NCBI RefSeq assembly: GCF_000241325.1
Contig: NZ_BAEI01000010.1
Span: forward strand, 1 to 64,000
Source: Gordonia polyisoprenivorans NBRC 16320 = JCM 10675
GTDB lineage: Bacteria > Actinomycetota > Actinomycetes > Mycobacteriales > Mycobacteriaceae
DNA: 64,000 nucleotides
Direction of reading: 5' to 3'
Shown here one piece after another: positions 45,613 through 55,169 of the stretch. Below the pieces are notes generated by a model. That model was not told the origin of the DNA. It saw only the letters and a list, made by a program, of their open reading frames with translations, and searched no databases. The position numbers and the translations under genes were made by a program. The stretch's first letter is position 1. Every line of letters starts with the position of its first letter.

Positions 45613-45777
45613 GTGTCCACCCTACGGTGACGGGAACCGAATCGGTCGAATTTCGCATTCTCGCGCAATGTGTGGGGATGACCGCCGACGGGGAGCAGAA
45701 TGGTTTCGGGGGCCGAAAGAGGGCCGCGTCGCCGAAGCACTCACGGGTGCTCCGGCCGAGACAAGTGGAGGTCCGCA

Positions 45778-47181
45778 GTGCAGCGGTTGAGTGGTTTGGA
45801 CGCGTCGTTCCTGTATCTGGAGACGCGCTCGCAGTTGATGCATGTCGTGGGGATCATGGAACTCGATGCGAGCACCATTCCCGGTGGTTACAGCTTCACC
45901 CGAATGCGTACCCAGCTCAATGCGCGGGTTGCCGCGATGCCCATGTTGCGACGCAAACTGGAGAACTCCGCGCTCAACATCGACCACCCGGTGTGGGTCG
46001 AGGACGACCACTTCGACATCGATCGGCACGTGCACCGCGTCGCGTTGCCCTCGCCCGCGGGCAAGAAGGAACTCAACGAGCTCTGCGGACATCTGGCCGG
46101 GCAGGCCCTCGACCGGGGCAAGCCGCTGTGGGAGCTGTGGATCATCGAGGGCAGCGCCGACGGCAAGATCTGTGCGTTCCTGCGGATGCACCACGCCAGC
46201 GTCGACGGGGTCACCACCGCCGAGGTGCTCGGCCAGCTCTGCAGCCTGACCCCCGACGAACCCGACGTCGACCCGGACAAGGTCGCCGAGACCGCCGGTG
46301 GACCCAACCGCACCGGCATGGTGATCTCCGGCGCCCTCAACTACTTCGTGCAGCGACCGATCGCGATGGCCAAACTGCTTCCGCAAACCGCCGGCGTACC
46401 GATCGAGTGGTTTCGCCGGTCGCGGTCGCGTACCGGGATGCCCGCCCCCTTCGCCGCGCCCCGCACCGTGTTCAACGGGCCGATCTCGCCGCACCGCAGC
46501 ATCGCGACCACCCAACTCTCCCTCGACGACGTCAAGCGGGTGAAGAACCGCTTCGGGGTGAAGGTCAACGACGTGGTGCTCGCGATGGTCGGCGGTGCGC
46601 TGCGCGAATATCTCTCCCAGCACGGGGACCTACCGGGCTCGCCGTTGGTGGCGATGGTCCCGGTGTCGGTCCACGATGCCGACGAGCGCGATCTGGTGGT
46701 CAACGGCACCAACAAGGTCACCGGCATGTTCACCGAATTGCCGTCGGACGTCGCCGATCCGGTCGAACGGCTCGAACGTGCCGGGGAACTCGCCCGCCGC
46801 GCCAAGGAACATCACGCCGACATCGACGCGAACATCCTGCGTGCGTGGGCACAGTTCGCCCCCGGCACCACGCTGTCGACGCTGATGAAGTTCTACGGTG
46901 ACCGCAAGCTGTCGATGAATCATCCGCCCATCTACAACGTCACGGTCTCCAACGTCGCCGGCCCCGACTTCCCGATGTACTTCTGCGGGGCGAAGGTCGC
47001 CGCCATCTATCCGCTCGGTCCGATCTTTCACGGCCTGGCCCTCAACATCACCGTCTTCTCCGTCGACGGGCACCTCAACGTCGGCATCCTGACCTGCCCC
47101 GACGAGGTGCCCGACGTCGAGGTGATCGCCGAGGCCTTCGATCACCAACTCAAGGCGCTGATCGAGGCGTGTGACGACTGA
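45778..47181 (+). CDS. wax ester synthase/acyl-CoA:diacylglycerol acyltransferase
   Basis: 467 aa from GTG 45778, chosen for the GTGGAGG ribosome site. The HHxxxDG active-site motif is intact (MHHASVDG, about residue 138), as are the opening RLSGLDASFLYLE and the NVTVSNVAGP segment of the family. Makes triacylglycerol or wax esters from acyl-CoA. Typical of lipid-storing Gordonia, Rhodococcus and mycobacteria. Probably monocistronic; nadE starts 40 nt later. Confidence 0.9.
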   Translation: MQRLSGLDASFLYLETRSQLMHVVGIMELDASTIPGGYSFTRMRTQLNARVAAMPMLRRKLENSALNIDHPVWVEDDHFDIDRHVHRVALPSPAGKKELNELCGHLAGQALDRGKPLWELWIIEGSADGKICAFLRMHHASVDGVTTAEVLGQLCSLTPDEPDVDPDKVAETAGGPNRTGMVISGALNYFVQRPIAMAKLLPQTAGVPIEWFRRSRSRTGMPAPFAAPRTVFNGPISPHRSIATTQLSLDDVKRVKNRFGVKVNDVVLAMVGGALREYLSQHGDLPGSPLVAMVPVSVHDADERDLVVNGTNKVTGMFTELPSDVADPVERLERAGELARRAKEHHADIDANILRAWAQFAPGTTLSTLMKFYGDRKLSMNHPPIYNVTVSNVAGPDFPMYFCGAKVAAIYPLGPIFHGLALNITVFSVDGHLNVGILTCPDEVPDVEVIAEAFDHQLKALIEACDD

Positions 47182-47221
47182 GGGTCGACGCCGCCAACGG
47201 CCCCGCAGTTAGGCTGAGACC

Positions 47222-49249
47222 GTGTCTGTTCACGACCATGGTTTCGCGCGGGTCACCGGGGCAATCCCGGTCGTCCGCATCGCCGATCCGAAGGCCAATG
47301 CCGAGGCGACCGTCGAGTCGATGCGGCAGGGTGCCGCAGAGGGCTCGCTGCTCGTCGTCTTCCCCGAGATGGGTTTGTGTGGCTACAGCATCGACGATCT
47401 CGTCCAGCAGGATGCGATTCTCGACGGCTGTCGCGATGCATTGAAGTCGATCGTCGACGCCAGTGCAGGGTTGATGCCGCTCGTGGTGGTGGGGTTACCG
47501 CTGGTGGTCGGCGACGGGCTGTACAACTGTGCTGCGGTGATCCGTGACGGCGCAGTGCTGGGCGTGGTCCCCAAGTCGTATCTGGCCAACTATCGAGAGT
47601 TCTACGACAAGCGCTACTACAGTGCCGCGCGCGATGCGCCGCAGGATACGGTGCGGCTCTTCGGCTCCGACGTCCCGTTCGGTGCGGATCTCCTCTTCGA
47701 CGCCGAGGACGTCCCGGGCTTCTGCCTGCACGTGGAGATCTGCGAGGACGGCTGGGTGCCCATCCCGCCGAGCGTGTGGGCCTCGCTGGCCGGCGCGACC
47801 GTCCTGGCGAATCTGTCGGGTAGCCCGGTAACCGTCGGCAAAGAGTCGTACCGGAAGTTGTTGAGTACCAGCCATTCCGCGCGCTGCATCGCCGCGCACC
47901 TGTACGTGGCGGCCGGTTTCGGCGAATCCACGACCGATCTCGCGTGGGACGGCGACGCGTTGATCACCGAGAACGGGACCCTGCTCACACGCAGTAAGCA
48001 ATTCGAGATGGGTGCCCAATCCATCAGTGCCGACATCGATCTCGACCGTCTGCGCCAGGAACGCATGCGTATGACCAGTGTGCGCGATCAGGTCGGCGAC
48101 CACGCCGAGGACCTGAAAAGGTTGCGGCGCATCGGTTTCAGCTTCGGTGTGCAGCCCGGAACCGATGACGTCGAGGTGCTGCGACGTGCCATCGCGCGGT
48201 TCCCGTTCGTGCCCAGCGGCACCAGCGACCTCGATGAACGTTGTCGGGAAGTCGGCAACATCCAAGTGCAGGGACTCGCGGCGCGCTTGCGTGCGACGGG
48301 ACTCGAGAAGGTCGTCATCGGCGTATCCGGTGGACTCGATTCGACCCTTGCATTGTTGGTCGCGGTGGACACCTTCGATCGACTCGACTTGCCGCGCACC
48401 AATATTCTGGCTTACACCATGCCAGGCTTCGCCACCGGAGGCGCAACCCTGCGGCGGGCGCACACTCTGATGGACTCGCTGGGCGTGAGTGGGACCGAAC
48501 TCGACATCCGCCCGTCGTGCGAGCAGATGCTCGCCGACCTCGACCACCCGTACTCGCGTGGCGAGAAGGTCTTCGATGTGACGTTCGAGAACGTGCAGGC
48601 CGGGGAACGGACCTCACACCTGTTCCGCCTGGCCAACCACCACGGCGCCATCGTCCTCGGCACGGGAGATCTCTCCGAGCTCGCCCTCGGATGGTGCACC
48701 TACGGCGTCGGTGATCAGATGTCGCACTACAACGTCAACGGGTCGGTTCCCAAAACGCTTGTCCGCCATCTCATCCGGTGGATGATTACCTCCGGTGAGT
48801 TCTCCGACGAGACCAGTGCGGTACTCGCCGAGATCCTTGCCGACGTGATCTCGCCCGAATTGGTACCGCCAGGCGAGGACGGTGCGATCCAATCCACCGA
48901 AGACACCGTCGGGCCGTACGAATTGCACGACTTCTTCCTTTACTACCTCACCCGGTTCGGCTACCGTCCCAGCAAAGTCGCGTACCTCGCCCGTCAAGCA
49001 TGGGGCGATCTCGACCGAACGCCGTGGGATACCGAGCCGCTCGACGACCGCAACGTCTACGACGCGGCGACGATCGACAAGTGGCTCACGGTTTTCTGCC
49101 AGCGGTTCATGGCCAACCAGTTCAAGCGCACAGCCATGCCCAACGGACCCAAGATCGGTTCCGGCGGTTCGCTGTCGCCACGCGGTGACTGGCGTTCACC
49201 GTCGGACGCCTCCGCACGTGCGTGGTTACAGGAGCTCCGCGGGGAGTGA
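47222..49249 (+). CDS. nadE: glutamine-dependent NAD+ synthetase
   Basis: 675 aa, GTG 47222 with a TAGGCT -10-like hexamer 7 nt before (leaderless type). N-terminal nitrilase-like glutaminase with Glu ([10 protein letters not shown]), Lys ([16 protein letters not shown]) and nucleophile Cys (VEICEDGW). C-terminal synthetase with the P-loop [13 protein letters not shown] (about residue 370). Last step of NAD synthesis, using ammonia passed through an internal tunnel. The stop lies in a 14-bp tandem repeat, followed by a clear terminator. Confidence 0.95.
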   Translation: MSVHDHGFARVTGAIPVVRIADPKANAEATVESMRQGAAEGSLLVVFPEMGLCGYSIDDLVQQDAILDGCRDALKSIVDASAGLMPLVVVGLPLVVGDGLYNCAAVIRDGAVLGVVPKSYLANYREFYDKRYYSAARDAPQDTVRLFGSDVPFGADLLFDAEDVPGFCLHVEICEDGWVPIPPSVWASLAGATVLANLSGSPVTVGKESYRKLLSTSHSARCIAAHLYVAAGFGESTTDLAWDGDALITENGTLLTRSKQFEMGAQSISADIDLDRLRQERMRMTSVRDQVGDHAEDLKRLRRIGFSFGVQPGTDDVEVLRRAIARFPFVPSGTSDLDERCREVGNIQVQGLAARLRATGLEKVVIGVSGGLDSTLALLVAVDTFDRLDLPRTNILAYTMPGFATGGATLRRAHTLMDSLGVSGTELDIRPSCEQMLADLDHPYSRGEKVFDVTFENVQAGERTSHLFRLANHHGAIVLGTGDLSELALGWCTYGVGDQMSHYNVNGSVPKTLVRHLIRWMITSGEFSDETSAVLAEILADVISPELVPPGEDGAIQSTEDTVGPYELHDFFLYYLTRFGYRPSKVAYLARQAWGDLDRTPWDTEPLDDRNVYDAATIDKWLTVFCQRFMANQFKRTAMPNGPKIGSGGSLSPRGDWRSPSDASARAWLQELRGE

Positions 49250-49280
49250 GAAGCGGGGAGTGAGAAGCGGGCAGTGAGAT
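49239..49280 (+). repeat. 14-bp tandem repeat across the nadE stop
   Basis: Three units (GCGGGGAGTGAGAA, twice exact, then GCGGGCAGTGAGAT). The nadE TGA is within the first. Confidence 0.8.
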
Positions 49281-49289
49281 GCGGCCGGG

Positions 49290-49320
49290 CCCCACGGTGA
49301 TCATCTCGACCACCGTGGGG
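49290..49320. terminator. terminator between nadE and the HNH gene
   Basis: CCCCACGGTG and CACCGTGGGG form a perfect 10-bp stem with an 11-nt loop, 40 nt past the nadE stop. It also lies downstream of the convergent HNH gene. Confidence 0.75.
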
Positions 49321-49402
49321 CGGTTCGCTATTGAGTTCTCAAACAACAGATGCGGTCCCGGCCTGGCCGGGTGCGGGGAATCAGGTTGTGGGGCAGCGTA
49401 GG

Positions 49403-50677
49403 TCAGGCTGCGGTGTTGTCGAGTCGCATGGTCCGTCGGTGATAGGACGGTATCGGTCGTCGTTTCGGATCGATGCTGGCGGGCGGGATCAGCCAGGGGT
49501 GTCGGTCGAATCCCATGACGATGTCCCAGCCGTGGTGGTGGACATCGTCATGGCAACTGGTGCACAGGAGGCAGCCGTTGTCGAGGTCGGTGGGACCACC
49601 ATCGGCCCAGTGGTGCGCGTGGTGTGCTTGGCAGCGTCCGGCGTGGGCACCGCATTTGATGCACCCACGATCCCGGACCAGCAACGCTTTGCGTTGCCCG
49701 GGTGTGAAGAAGCGTTTCGCCTCCCCAACACTGAGCGGCACACCGTTCGGATCGAGCATGATTTTCGTGATGGTGGTGTCACACGACAACAGTTTGGCGG
49801 TGGCTTCGGTGATCGCACCCATATTCTGCAGGTCCCCGCCGAGTGCCGGGTTGTCCGCTGACCAGGTCCACAACAGGCCGTTGGTCGGTTTCGCCGAGAA
49901 CGTGGTGTCCGCCAAACCTTGTGCCGCCAACTCCACGATCGTCTCGAATGCGGCCGCGCAGATCTGTTCGGGTGTCCGCGGATCCGGCGACCCGTCGGGT
50001 TGAGGCTTGGGCGCCGACAAGGTTTCCATCAGAGTTCTGGTTTTCTCCCCGGCGATGATGTCGAGGTTCGCTGAGATTTCCAGCCGGCCGTCGTCGGTGA
50101 TGCGGTCGGTGTAGGAGTTGATCGTCTTGTCTTCGGCGGCAGGTAACCCGCCAGGCGTCTCCGCGGCGAGCTCGTTACCCAGCTGTCGCGCGTAGAGGTT
50201 GATCTCGGCGGGGGTGAAACCGGCGAAGTAGTGCGACAGCAGTTTCCGCAGGTATTCGCACCGTTGGACGGTGTCGAGGGGTTCGGGGCATCGGGTGTCG
50301 ATGTGGCCCAGCCCGCGGACGATGGCGTCGGTGTGTTCGGACGAGATGGACCCGTCCGCTGCATGCGCCAACAACAGATCGATGTCGCCGGTGGCAGCAA
50401 TCCGCACGTACCGACCTGCGACGGCAGGTGCGAAACCCATGCTGATCAACAACTCCCGCAGTCGGGTGGTCTTGTGGTCGGCCACTCCCAGGCGATCCAT
50501 CTCACCGGTGAGGGTGGTGGCGTGATGATCGATCAGGTTCCGCAACAACAGGACTTGTTTCATCGCACCGAAGGCCTGCGGTCCGGTCATCTCCGGATTC
50601 CATTGCAGGTCGCTGAGTTGGGTGACAATCCCGGCGAAAACTGCCTCGGCATCAAGAGCTTCGGTGGTGTCGATCAT
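49403..50677 (-). CDS. DUF222 / HNH endonuclease (13E12 family), second copy
   Basis: 424 aa from ATG 50677, chosen for the GGGGAGG ribosome site. DUF222 region then an HNH zinc module at about 337-380: CIKCGAHAGRC, HHAHHWADGGPTD and CHDDVHHHGW. Shorter than the copy at 4010 and of another subfamily (metal site CxxC-H-CxxC-type). Only degenerate SOS half-sites (TCGAAC and GTTCGA, 20 nt apart) are seen upstream. Confidence 0.85.
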   Translation of the reverse strand: MIDTTEALDAEAVFAGIVTQLSDLQWNPEMTGPQAFGAMKQVLLLRNLIDHHATTLTGEMDRLGVADHKTTRLRELLISMGFAPAVAGRYVRIAATGDIDLLLAHAADGSISSEHTDAIVRGLGHIDTRCPEPLDTVQRCEYLRKLLSHYFAGFTPAEINLYARQLGNELAAETPGGLPAAEDKTINSYTDRITDDGRLEISANLDIIAGEKTRTLMETLSAPKPQPDGSPDPRTPEQICAAAFETIVELAAQGLADTTFSAKPTNGLLWTWSADNPALGGDLQNMGAITEATAKLLSCDTTITKIMLDPNGVPLSVGEAKRFFTPGQRKALLVRDRGCIKCGAHAGRCQAHHAHHWADGGPTDLDNGCLLCTSCHDDVHHHGWDIVMGFDRHPWLIPPASIDPKRRPIPSYHRRTMRLDNTAA

Positions 50678-51071
50678 GGGCCCCTCCCCAGTGGCTGATC
50701 GGTGTGATGACTCCATCCTACTCGAACATAGGGATCAAGGCAAGGGTGTTCGATGGTTGTGGGGAGGCAAAGGTGCTTGTGGACAACGGGTTTCGGTGGT
50801 GGGCTGGCGGCAGTTTTCTGTCGGTGGGGTGTGGTAGGCGGGCGGCTTTCGCTGTGAGCCGGATCGATGTGGTTGGGAGGCTTGTTGTCTCGCCGGGTCT
50901 CGAGGCTCGCCGCACGCGGCTCGCACCTCGACCATCGGGGGGAAGGCCAGGCGGCTGGGGCGGTGTACACCCTCGACCATCGGGGGGGAAGGCCAGGCGG
51001 CTGGCGGCTGGGGCGGTGTACACCCTCGACCATCGGAGGGAAGGGGGCGGGGTGCGCGTCGCAGGAGGTCG
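50678..51071. other. 394-bp gene-free region with repeats
   Basis: The left part is a likely HNH promoter. The middle holds a hairpin-forming element (about 50897-50930, GAGGCTCGCCGC...GCGGCTCG) and then the 45-53 bp repeat described separately. No credible gene. Confidence 0.6.
50926..51042. repeat. 45-53 bp direct repeat
   Basis: Copy 1 at 50926-50970 and copy 2 at 50971-51022 share CCTCGACCATCGGGGGG, AAGGCCAGGCGGCTGG and GGCGGTGTACAC; copy 2 has one extra G and a duplicated GCGGCTGG. A partial third copy begins at 51023. Confidence 0.75.
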
Positions 51072-52229
51072 CTACAGCCCCAGATCCTTGGCGATGATCG
51101 TCTTCATCACCTCGTTGGTCCCGCCGTAGATCCGCGATACGCGGGTGTCGGCGTAGAGGCGGGCGATGGGGAACTCGGTGATGTAGCCGTAGCCGCCGTG
51201 TAGCTGCAGGCATTTGTCGATGACCCGGCCCGCGGTGTCGGTGGCGAACAGTTTGGCGCGGGCGGCGTCGGGAACCGACAGCTCACCCGAGTTGTGCAGC
51301 GTCAGAGCGTGATCGACGAACTGCTGGATCGCCTCGACCTCTGCAGAGCATTCGGCGAGCACGAACTTGGTGTTCTGGAAGGAGGCGACCGGCCGCCCGA
51401 AGACGTCACGCTCGCGGGTGTAGGCAAGTGCATGCTGCAGGGCAGCGGCGGCGGTGGCCGCCGAGCCGATCGCGATGGTGAGCCGCTCCTGCGCCAGATT
51501 GTGTGTGAGGTACCGGAATCCGGCGCCCTCGTCGCCCAGGCGGTCGGTCACCGGCACGCGCACCGAGCTGAACGACAGTTCGGCGGTGTCGGAGGCCTTG
51601 AGCCCGATCTTCTCCAGCTTGCGGCCCACGGCGAAGCCCTCGGAGGAGGTGTCGACCACCAGGATCGACAGGCCGCCGCGCCGGTTGTCGGGGTCGAAGG
51701 CCGACGTGCGGCAGACCACCAGGATGCGATCGGCCAGGGCGCCGCCGGTGATGAAAGTCTTGGCACCGTCGAGGATGTAGTGGTCGCCGTCCTCGCTGAG
51801 TCTGGCGGTGGTGGAGATGTTGGCCAGATCCGACCCGGTGCCGGGCTCGGTCATAGCGATCGCGAACATCAGCTCGCCGGAACAGAATCCGGGTAGCCAA
51901 CGCTGCTTCTGCTCGTCGGTCGCGTACTCCATCAGGTAGGGCAGGATGAGGTTGGCATGCACCGAATAGCTACCGAAGGTCACCCCGGCCAGCGCGCATT
52001 CCTCGGCGATGACCATCGAGTAGGTGAAGTCGTGCTCGCCGCCACCGCCGTATTCCTCGGGCGCCTCGATGCCGAGCACTCCGAGCTCACCGAGCTTGTT
52101 GTAGAACTCGCGCGGCGGATGCCCCTGCTTCTCCCAGTCGTGGTGGACGGGTACAACCTCCTTGGCGATGAAGTCGCGAATGGTCTTGCGGAAGGCTTGG
52201 TGATCGTCGTTGAACACGGTGCGCTGCAT
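51072..52229 (-). CDS. acyl-CoA dehydrogenase (IVD-type base)
   Basis: 385 aa from ATG 52229. FAD-binding folds with AIAMTEPGTGSDLANI and the substrate loop QLHGGYGY. The C-terminal motif reads YGGTNEV, not YEGT, so the usual catalytic Glu is absent there; a Glu in LAQERL (about residue 240) sits where isovaleryl-CoA-type enzymes keep theirs. Oxidises acyl-CoA to enoyl-CoA. 14 nt behind the other dehydrogenase, so they are one operon and may act on related substrates or as a pair. Confidence 0.85.
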   Translation of the reverse strand: MQRTVFNDDHQAFRKTIRDFIAKEVVPVHHDWEKQGHPPREFYNKLGELGVLGIEAPEEYGGGGEHDFTYSMVIAEECALAGVTFGSYSVHANLILPYLMEYATDEQKQRWLPGFCSGELMFAIAMTEPGTGSDLANISTTARLSEDGDHYILDGAKTFITGGALADRILVVCRTSAFDPDNRRGGLSILVVDTSSEGFAVGRKLEKIGLKASDTAELSFSSVRVPVTDRLGDEGAGFRYLTHNLAQERLTIAIGSAATAAAALQHALAYTRERDVFGRPVASFQNTKFVLAECSAEVEAIQQFVDHALTLHNSGELSVPDAARAKLFATDTAGRVIDKCLQLHGGYGYITEFPIARLYADTRVSRIYGGTNEVMKTIIAKDLGL

Positions 52230-52243
52230 GGGTTCTGGCCTCT

Positions 52244-53452
52244 CTAGTTGGTTCGGTACTCGCGGAGCAGACCCTTGGAGATGATCTGTTTCTGGATTTC
52301 GCTGGTGCCCTCGCCGATCAGCAGGAAGGGAGCCTCCCGCATCAGCCGTTCGATCTCGAATTCCTTGGAATAGCCGTAGCCGCCGTGGATACGAAAACTG
52401 GCCTGGGTGACCTCTGCGCAGTACTCGCTGCACAAGTATTTGGCCATCCCGGCCGCGACGTCGTTGCGTTCGCCGGAGTCCTTGAGCCGGGCTGCGTTCA
52501 CCATCATCAGGTGCGCCGCTTCGGTTTTGGTGGCCATCTCGGCCAGCGAGAAGGCGATCGCCTGATGCTCGGCGATCGGCTTGGCGAAGGTGCGTCGCTG
52601 TTGGGCGTAGGTGACGGCGAGTTCGAAGGCGCGCTGGGCGATCCCGCAGGCGCGCGCCGATACGTTGACCCGGCCGACCTCGACGCCGTCCATCATCTGT
52701 GCGAATCCGCGGCCCGGTGTGCCGCCGAGGATGTGCTCGGCATCGGTGCGATAGCCGTCGAAGATCAACTCGGTGGTGTCGATCCCCTTGTAGCCCATCT
52801 TGTCGATCTTGCCGGGAATCGTCAGTCCGGCAACCACTTCGCCGAAGCCGGCCGGCTTCTCGATGAGGAAGGTGGTCAGGTTGTGGTGCGGCTTCTCGGC
52901 TCCCTCGTCGGTGCGCACGAGCGCCGCGACCAGGGTCGACGAGGCGCCGTTGGTGAGCCACATCTTGGCGCCGTTGATCGTGTAGGTTCCGTCGTCGGAG
53001 CGTTTGGCCGACGTCGTGATGGCCGCGACGTCGGAGCCGAGGTCGGGTTCGCTCATCGAGAAGGCGCCACGCACCTCGCCGGTCGCCATCCGCGGCAGCA
53101 GCCGCTGCTTCTGTTCCTCGGTTCCGTGCTGTCGCAGCATGTAGGCGACGATGAAGTGGGTGTTGATCACGCCCGACACACTCATCCAGCCGCGCGCGAG
53201 TTCCTCGACGCACAGTGCATAGGTCAGCAACGATTCGCCGAGCCCGCCGTACTCCTCCGGGATCATCAGCCCGAACAGTCCCATCTCCCGCATGCCGGCG
53301 ACGATCTCCTCGGGGTAGGCGTCGGCATGCTCGAGTTCTTGCGCGTTGGGGATGATCTGGGTGTCGACGAAGCGCCGCACGTTGGCGACGATGTCGGTCT
53401 GGATATCGGTGAGACCGAGGGTCTGGGCAAGGCGGGCCATGGTCTTCAGCAT
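52244..53452 (-). CDS. acyl-CoA dehydrogenase (short/medium-chain type)
   Basis: 402 aa from ATG 53452 (or ATG 53437). SMSEPDLGSDVAAI binds FAD and substrate, RIHGGYGY follows, and the IGEGTSEIQ motif carries the catalytic Glu (about residue 378). First gene of a two-dehydrogenase operon, divergent from the MFS gene. Substrate unknown; the region as a whole looks like beta-oxidation of a special acyl chain. Confidence 0.85.
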   Translation of the reverse strand: MLKTMARLAQTLGLTDIQTDIVANVRRFVDTQIIPNAQELEHADAYPEEIVAGMREMGLFGLMIPEEYGGLGESLLTYALCVEELARGWMSVSGVINTHFIVAYMLRQHGTEEQKQRLLPRMATGEVRGAFSMSEPDLGSDVAAITTSAKRSDDGTYTINGAKMWLTNGASSTLVAALVRTDEGAEKPHHNLTTFLIEKPAGFGEVVAGLTIPGKIDKMGYKGIDTTELIFDGYRTDAEHILGGTPGRGFAQMMDGVEVGRVNVSARACGIAQRAFELAVTYAQQRRTFAKPIAEHQAIAFSLAEMATKTEAAHLMMVNAARLKDSGERNDVAAGMAKYLCSEYCAEVTQASFRIHGGYGYSKEFEIERLMREAPFLLIGEGTSEIQKQIISKGLLREYRTN

Positions 53453-53692
53453 GCCCGTGACGGGACCGCCCGGTAATGCGGTCTTCGGCTAAGGCTCCGA
53501 TAGGACGAGACAATGCCACGCCTGCAAGAAGCGACTGCGGGCCGCTGACCAGCACGTATAGGCAACACTTTGGGCACCGATCGCCGATCCGGGCATTGTC
53601 GGCATTTCCGGCGAACGGTTTGCTGGGGTCTGGATGTGATCTGGCGCACCCCCGGCGCCACCCCCAACCCCCGACCCGAACAGGATCCCGCC

Positions 53693-55057
53693 ATGGCTCA
53701 CCTGGCCCCCGAACCGGCCGCCGATTCGTCGGTGACGCCGGCACCGATGCCCTCGACTGCCGCCCGCCCTCGCGACTCCCGCCGCACCGCGTGGGGACTG
53801 ACCGGCCTGCTCGTCGCCCTCTACGTGATCAACTACGCCGACAAGGCCGTCCTGGGCATCATCGCCCAACCGCTGACCGAGGAGCTCGGATTGCGTTCGG
53901 CGCAAATCGGTTTGGTCGGCAGTCTGTTCTTCCTGACCTTCACCGTCGGTGGCTTCTTCGCCGGCGTGCTCAACCGGTGGATGACTCTGCGCTGGGCACT
54001 GGTGGTGTTGGCGTTGTGCTGGGCCGTCGCGATGCTGCCACTGGTCGCCGTGGCCGCCTTCGCCGTGCTGGTGGTGAGCAGGTTGTTCCTCGGGCTGGCC
54101 GAGGGGCCCAGTTCGGCATTGCTGCACACCGCGGCCTACTCGTGGCATCCGCCGGCCAAGCGAGGGCTGCCGTCGGCGCTGCTCGCCGGCGCGGCGTCGA
54201 TCGCGAAGATCGCCATCGCACCTGCGCTCGCGGTGGTCACCGTCAGCCTCGGCTGGCGAGCGGCACTGGTCTGCCTCGCCGCGGCGGGCCTGCTCTGGTG
54301 TGTCATCTGGCTGGCCGTGTGGCGGGAGGGGCCGTACACGACAACCGGTGCCGCGCGCGAAGCAAGTGCAGAGGCGCCGAGTGCCGACGAACCGTCCGTG
54401 CCGTGGCGACGCATCCTGACCTCGCGGAGTTTCGTCTTCGGCGCCCTGCTGGTGATGAGCGTGTATGCGCTGGTCACGGTAGTCCTGACCTGGTTGCCGT
54501 CGTACTTCGAGGTCGGGCTCGGCTACAGCCGCGTGCAGGCCGGGTCGATGTTCGCGCTGCCGTCGATCGTCGGGCTGGTGCTGATGCTGGTGTCCTCGAT
54601 CGTCGGTGACCGGATGATCTCCGCGGGTTCGTCGGCACGCAGTGTGCGCGTCGTGGTGCCCTCGGTCGGCGTGCTGATCTGTGGCGCCATGCTCGTCGCC
54701 CTGCCGTCGATCGGCACGCCGATCATCGCGGTCCTGGTGGTGTCCGTTGGCTACGGATTCGCCGCGACCGTGTTCCCGCTGCTCAACGCCGCGATCTCGG
54801 AGATCTGCCCACCGCGGCAGATGGCGGGCACCCTGTGCGCATTCCTGGCCGTCATGGCCGTCGGTGGTTTGATCGCGCCATAAGCGACCGGGCTCATCGT
54901 CGACGCCGCGTCGTCGCCGGCCGCCGGGTACGCCACCGCTTTTCAGATCCTCGGTGTGGTCTCGGCCGTGGCCGCCGTCCTCGCGTTGATCTTCGTCGAC
55001 CCCGGTCGCGACAAGGCTGCGATCCGCGGTGATGCCGGTGTGCCGAGCGCGACATAG
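53693..55057 (+). pseudogene. MFS transporter interrupted by an in-frame TAA
   Basis: The frame starts at ATG 53693 and runs 396 codons (11 helices, with DKAVLGI and RLFLGLAEGPSSAL motifs of the ACS-type organic-anion family). TAA stands at 54881-54883 in GLIAP-stop-ATGLIVDAA, where a Tyr codon is expected. The same frame then continues for 57 sense codons (AFQILGVVSAVAAVLALIFV is helix 12) to TAG 55055-55057. The upstream part is intact and shows normal codon use, so the mutation looks recent or is a sequencing error. Probable substrate is an organic acid fed to the acyl-CoA genes nearby. Confidence 0.75.
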
Positions 55058-55111
55058 GTCGCGGCTATGACCCCATGAGCGTGAATCACCTTGTGATCGA
55101 GCGCCCGTCAT

Positions 55112-55146
55112 GGTCGATTCGTAGGTAGGGGTCGATTCGTTGGTAG
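55112..55146. repeat. 18-bp-period direct repeat before the thiolase
   Basis: GGTCGATTCGTAGGTAG (55112-55128) and GGTCGATTCGTTGGTAG (55130-55146) are almost identical and end 23 bp before the thiolase ATG. A 5-3-5 dyad (ATCAC/GTGAT) is at 55085-55097. Candidate operators. Confidence 0.5.
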
Positions 55147-55169
55147 TGGTTTCGAGAAAGGAACTCCTC

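Noticed and set aside
50722-50753. TCGAAC...GTTCGA before the second HNH gene as a LexA box
   Set aside because: Half-sites are 20 nt apart, not the 4 needed for LexA.
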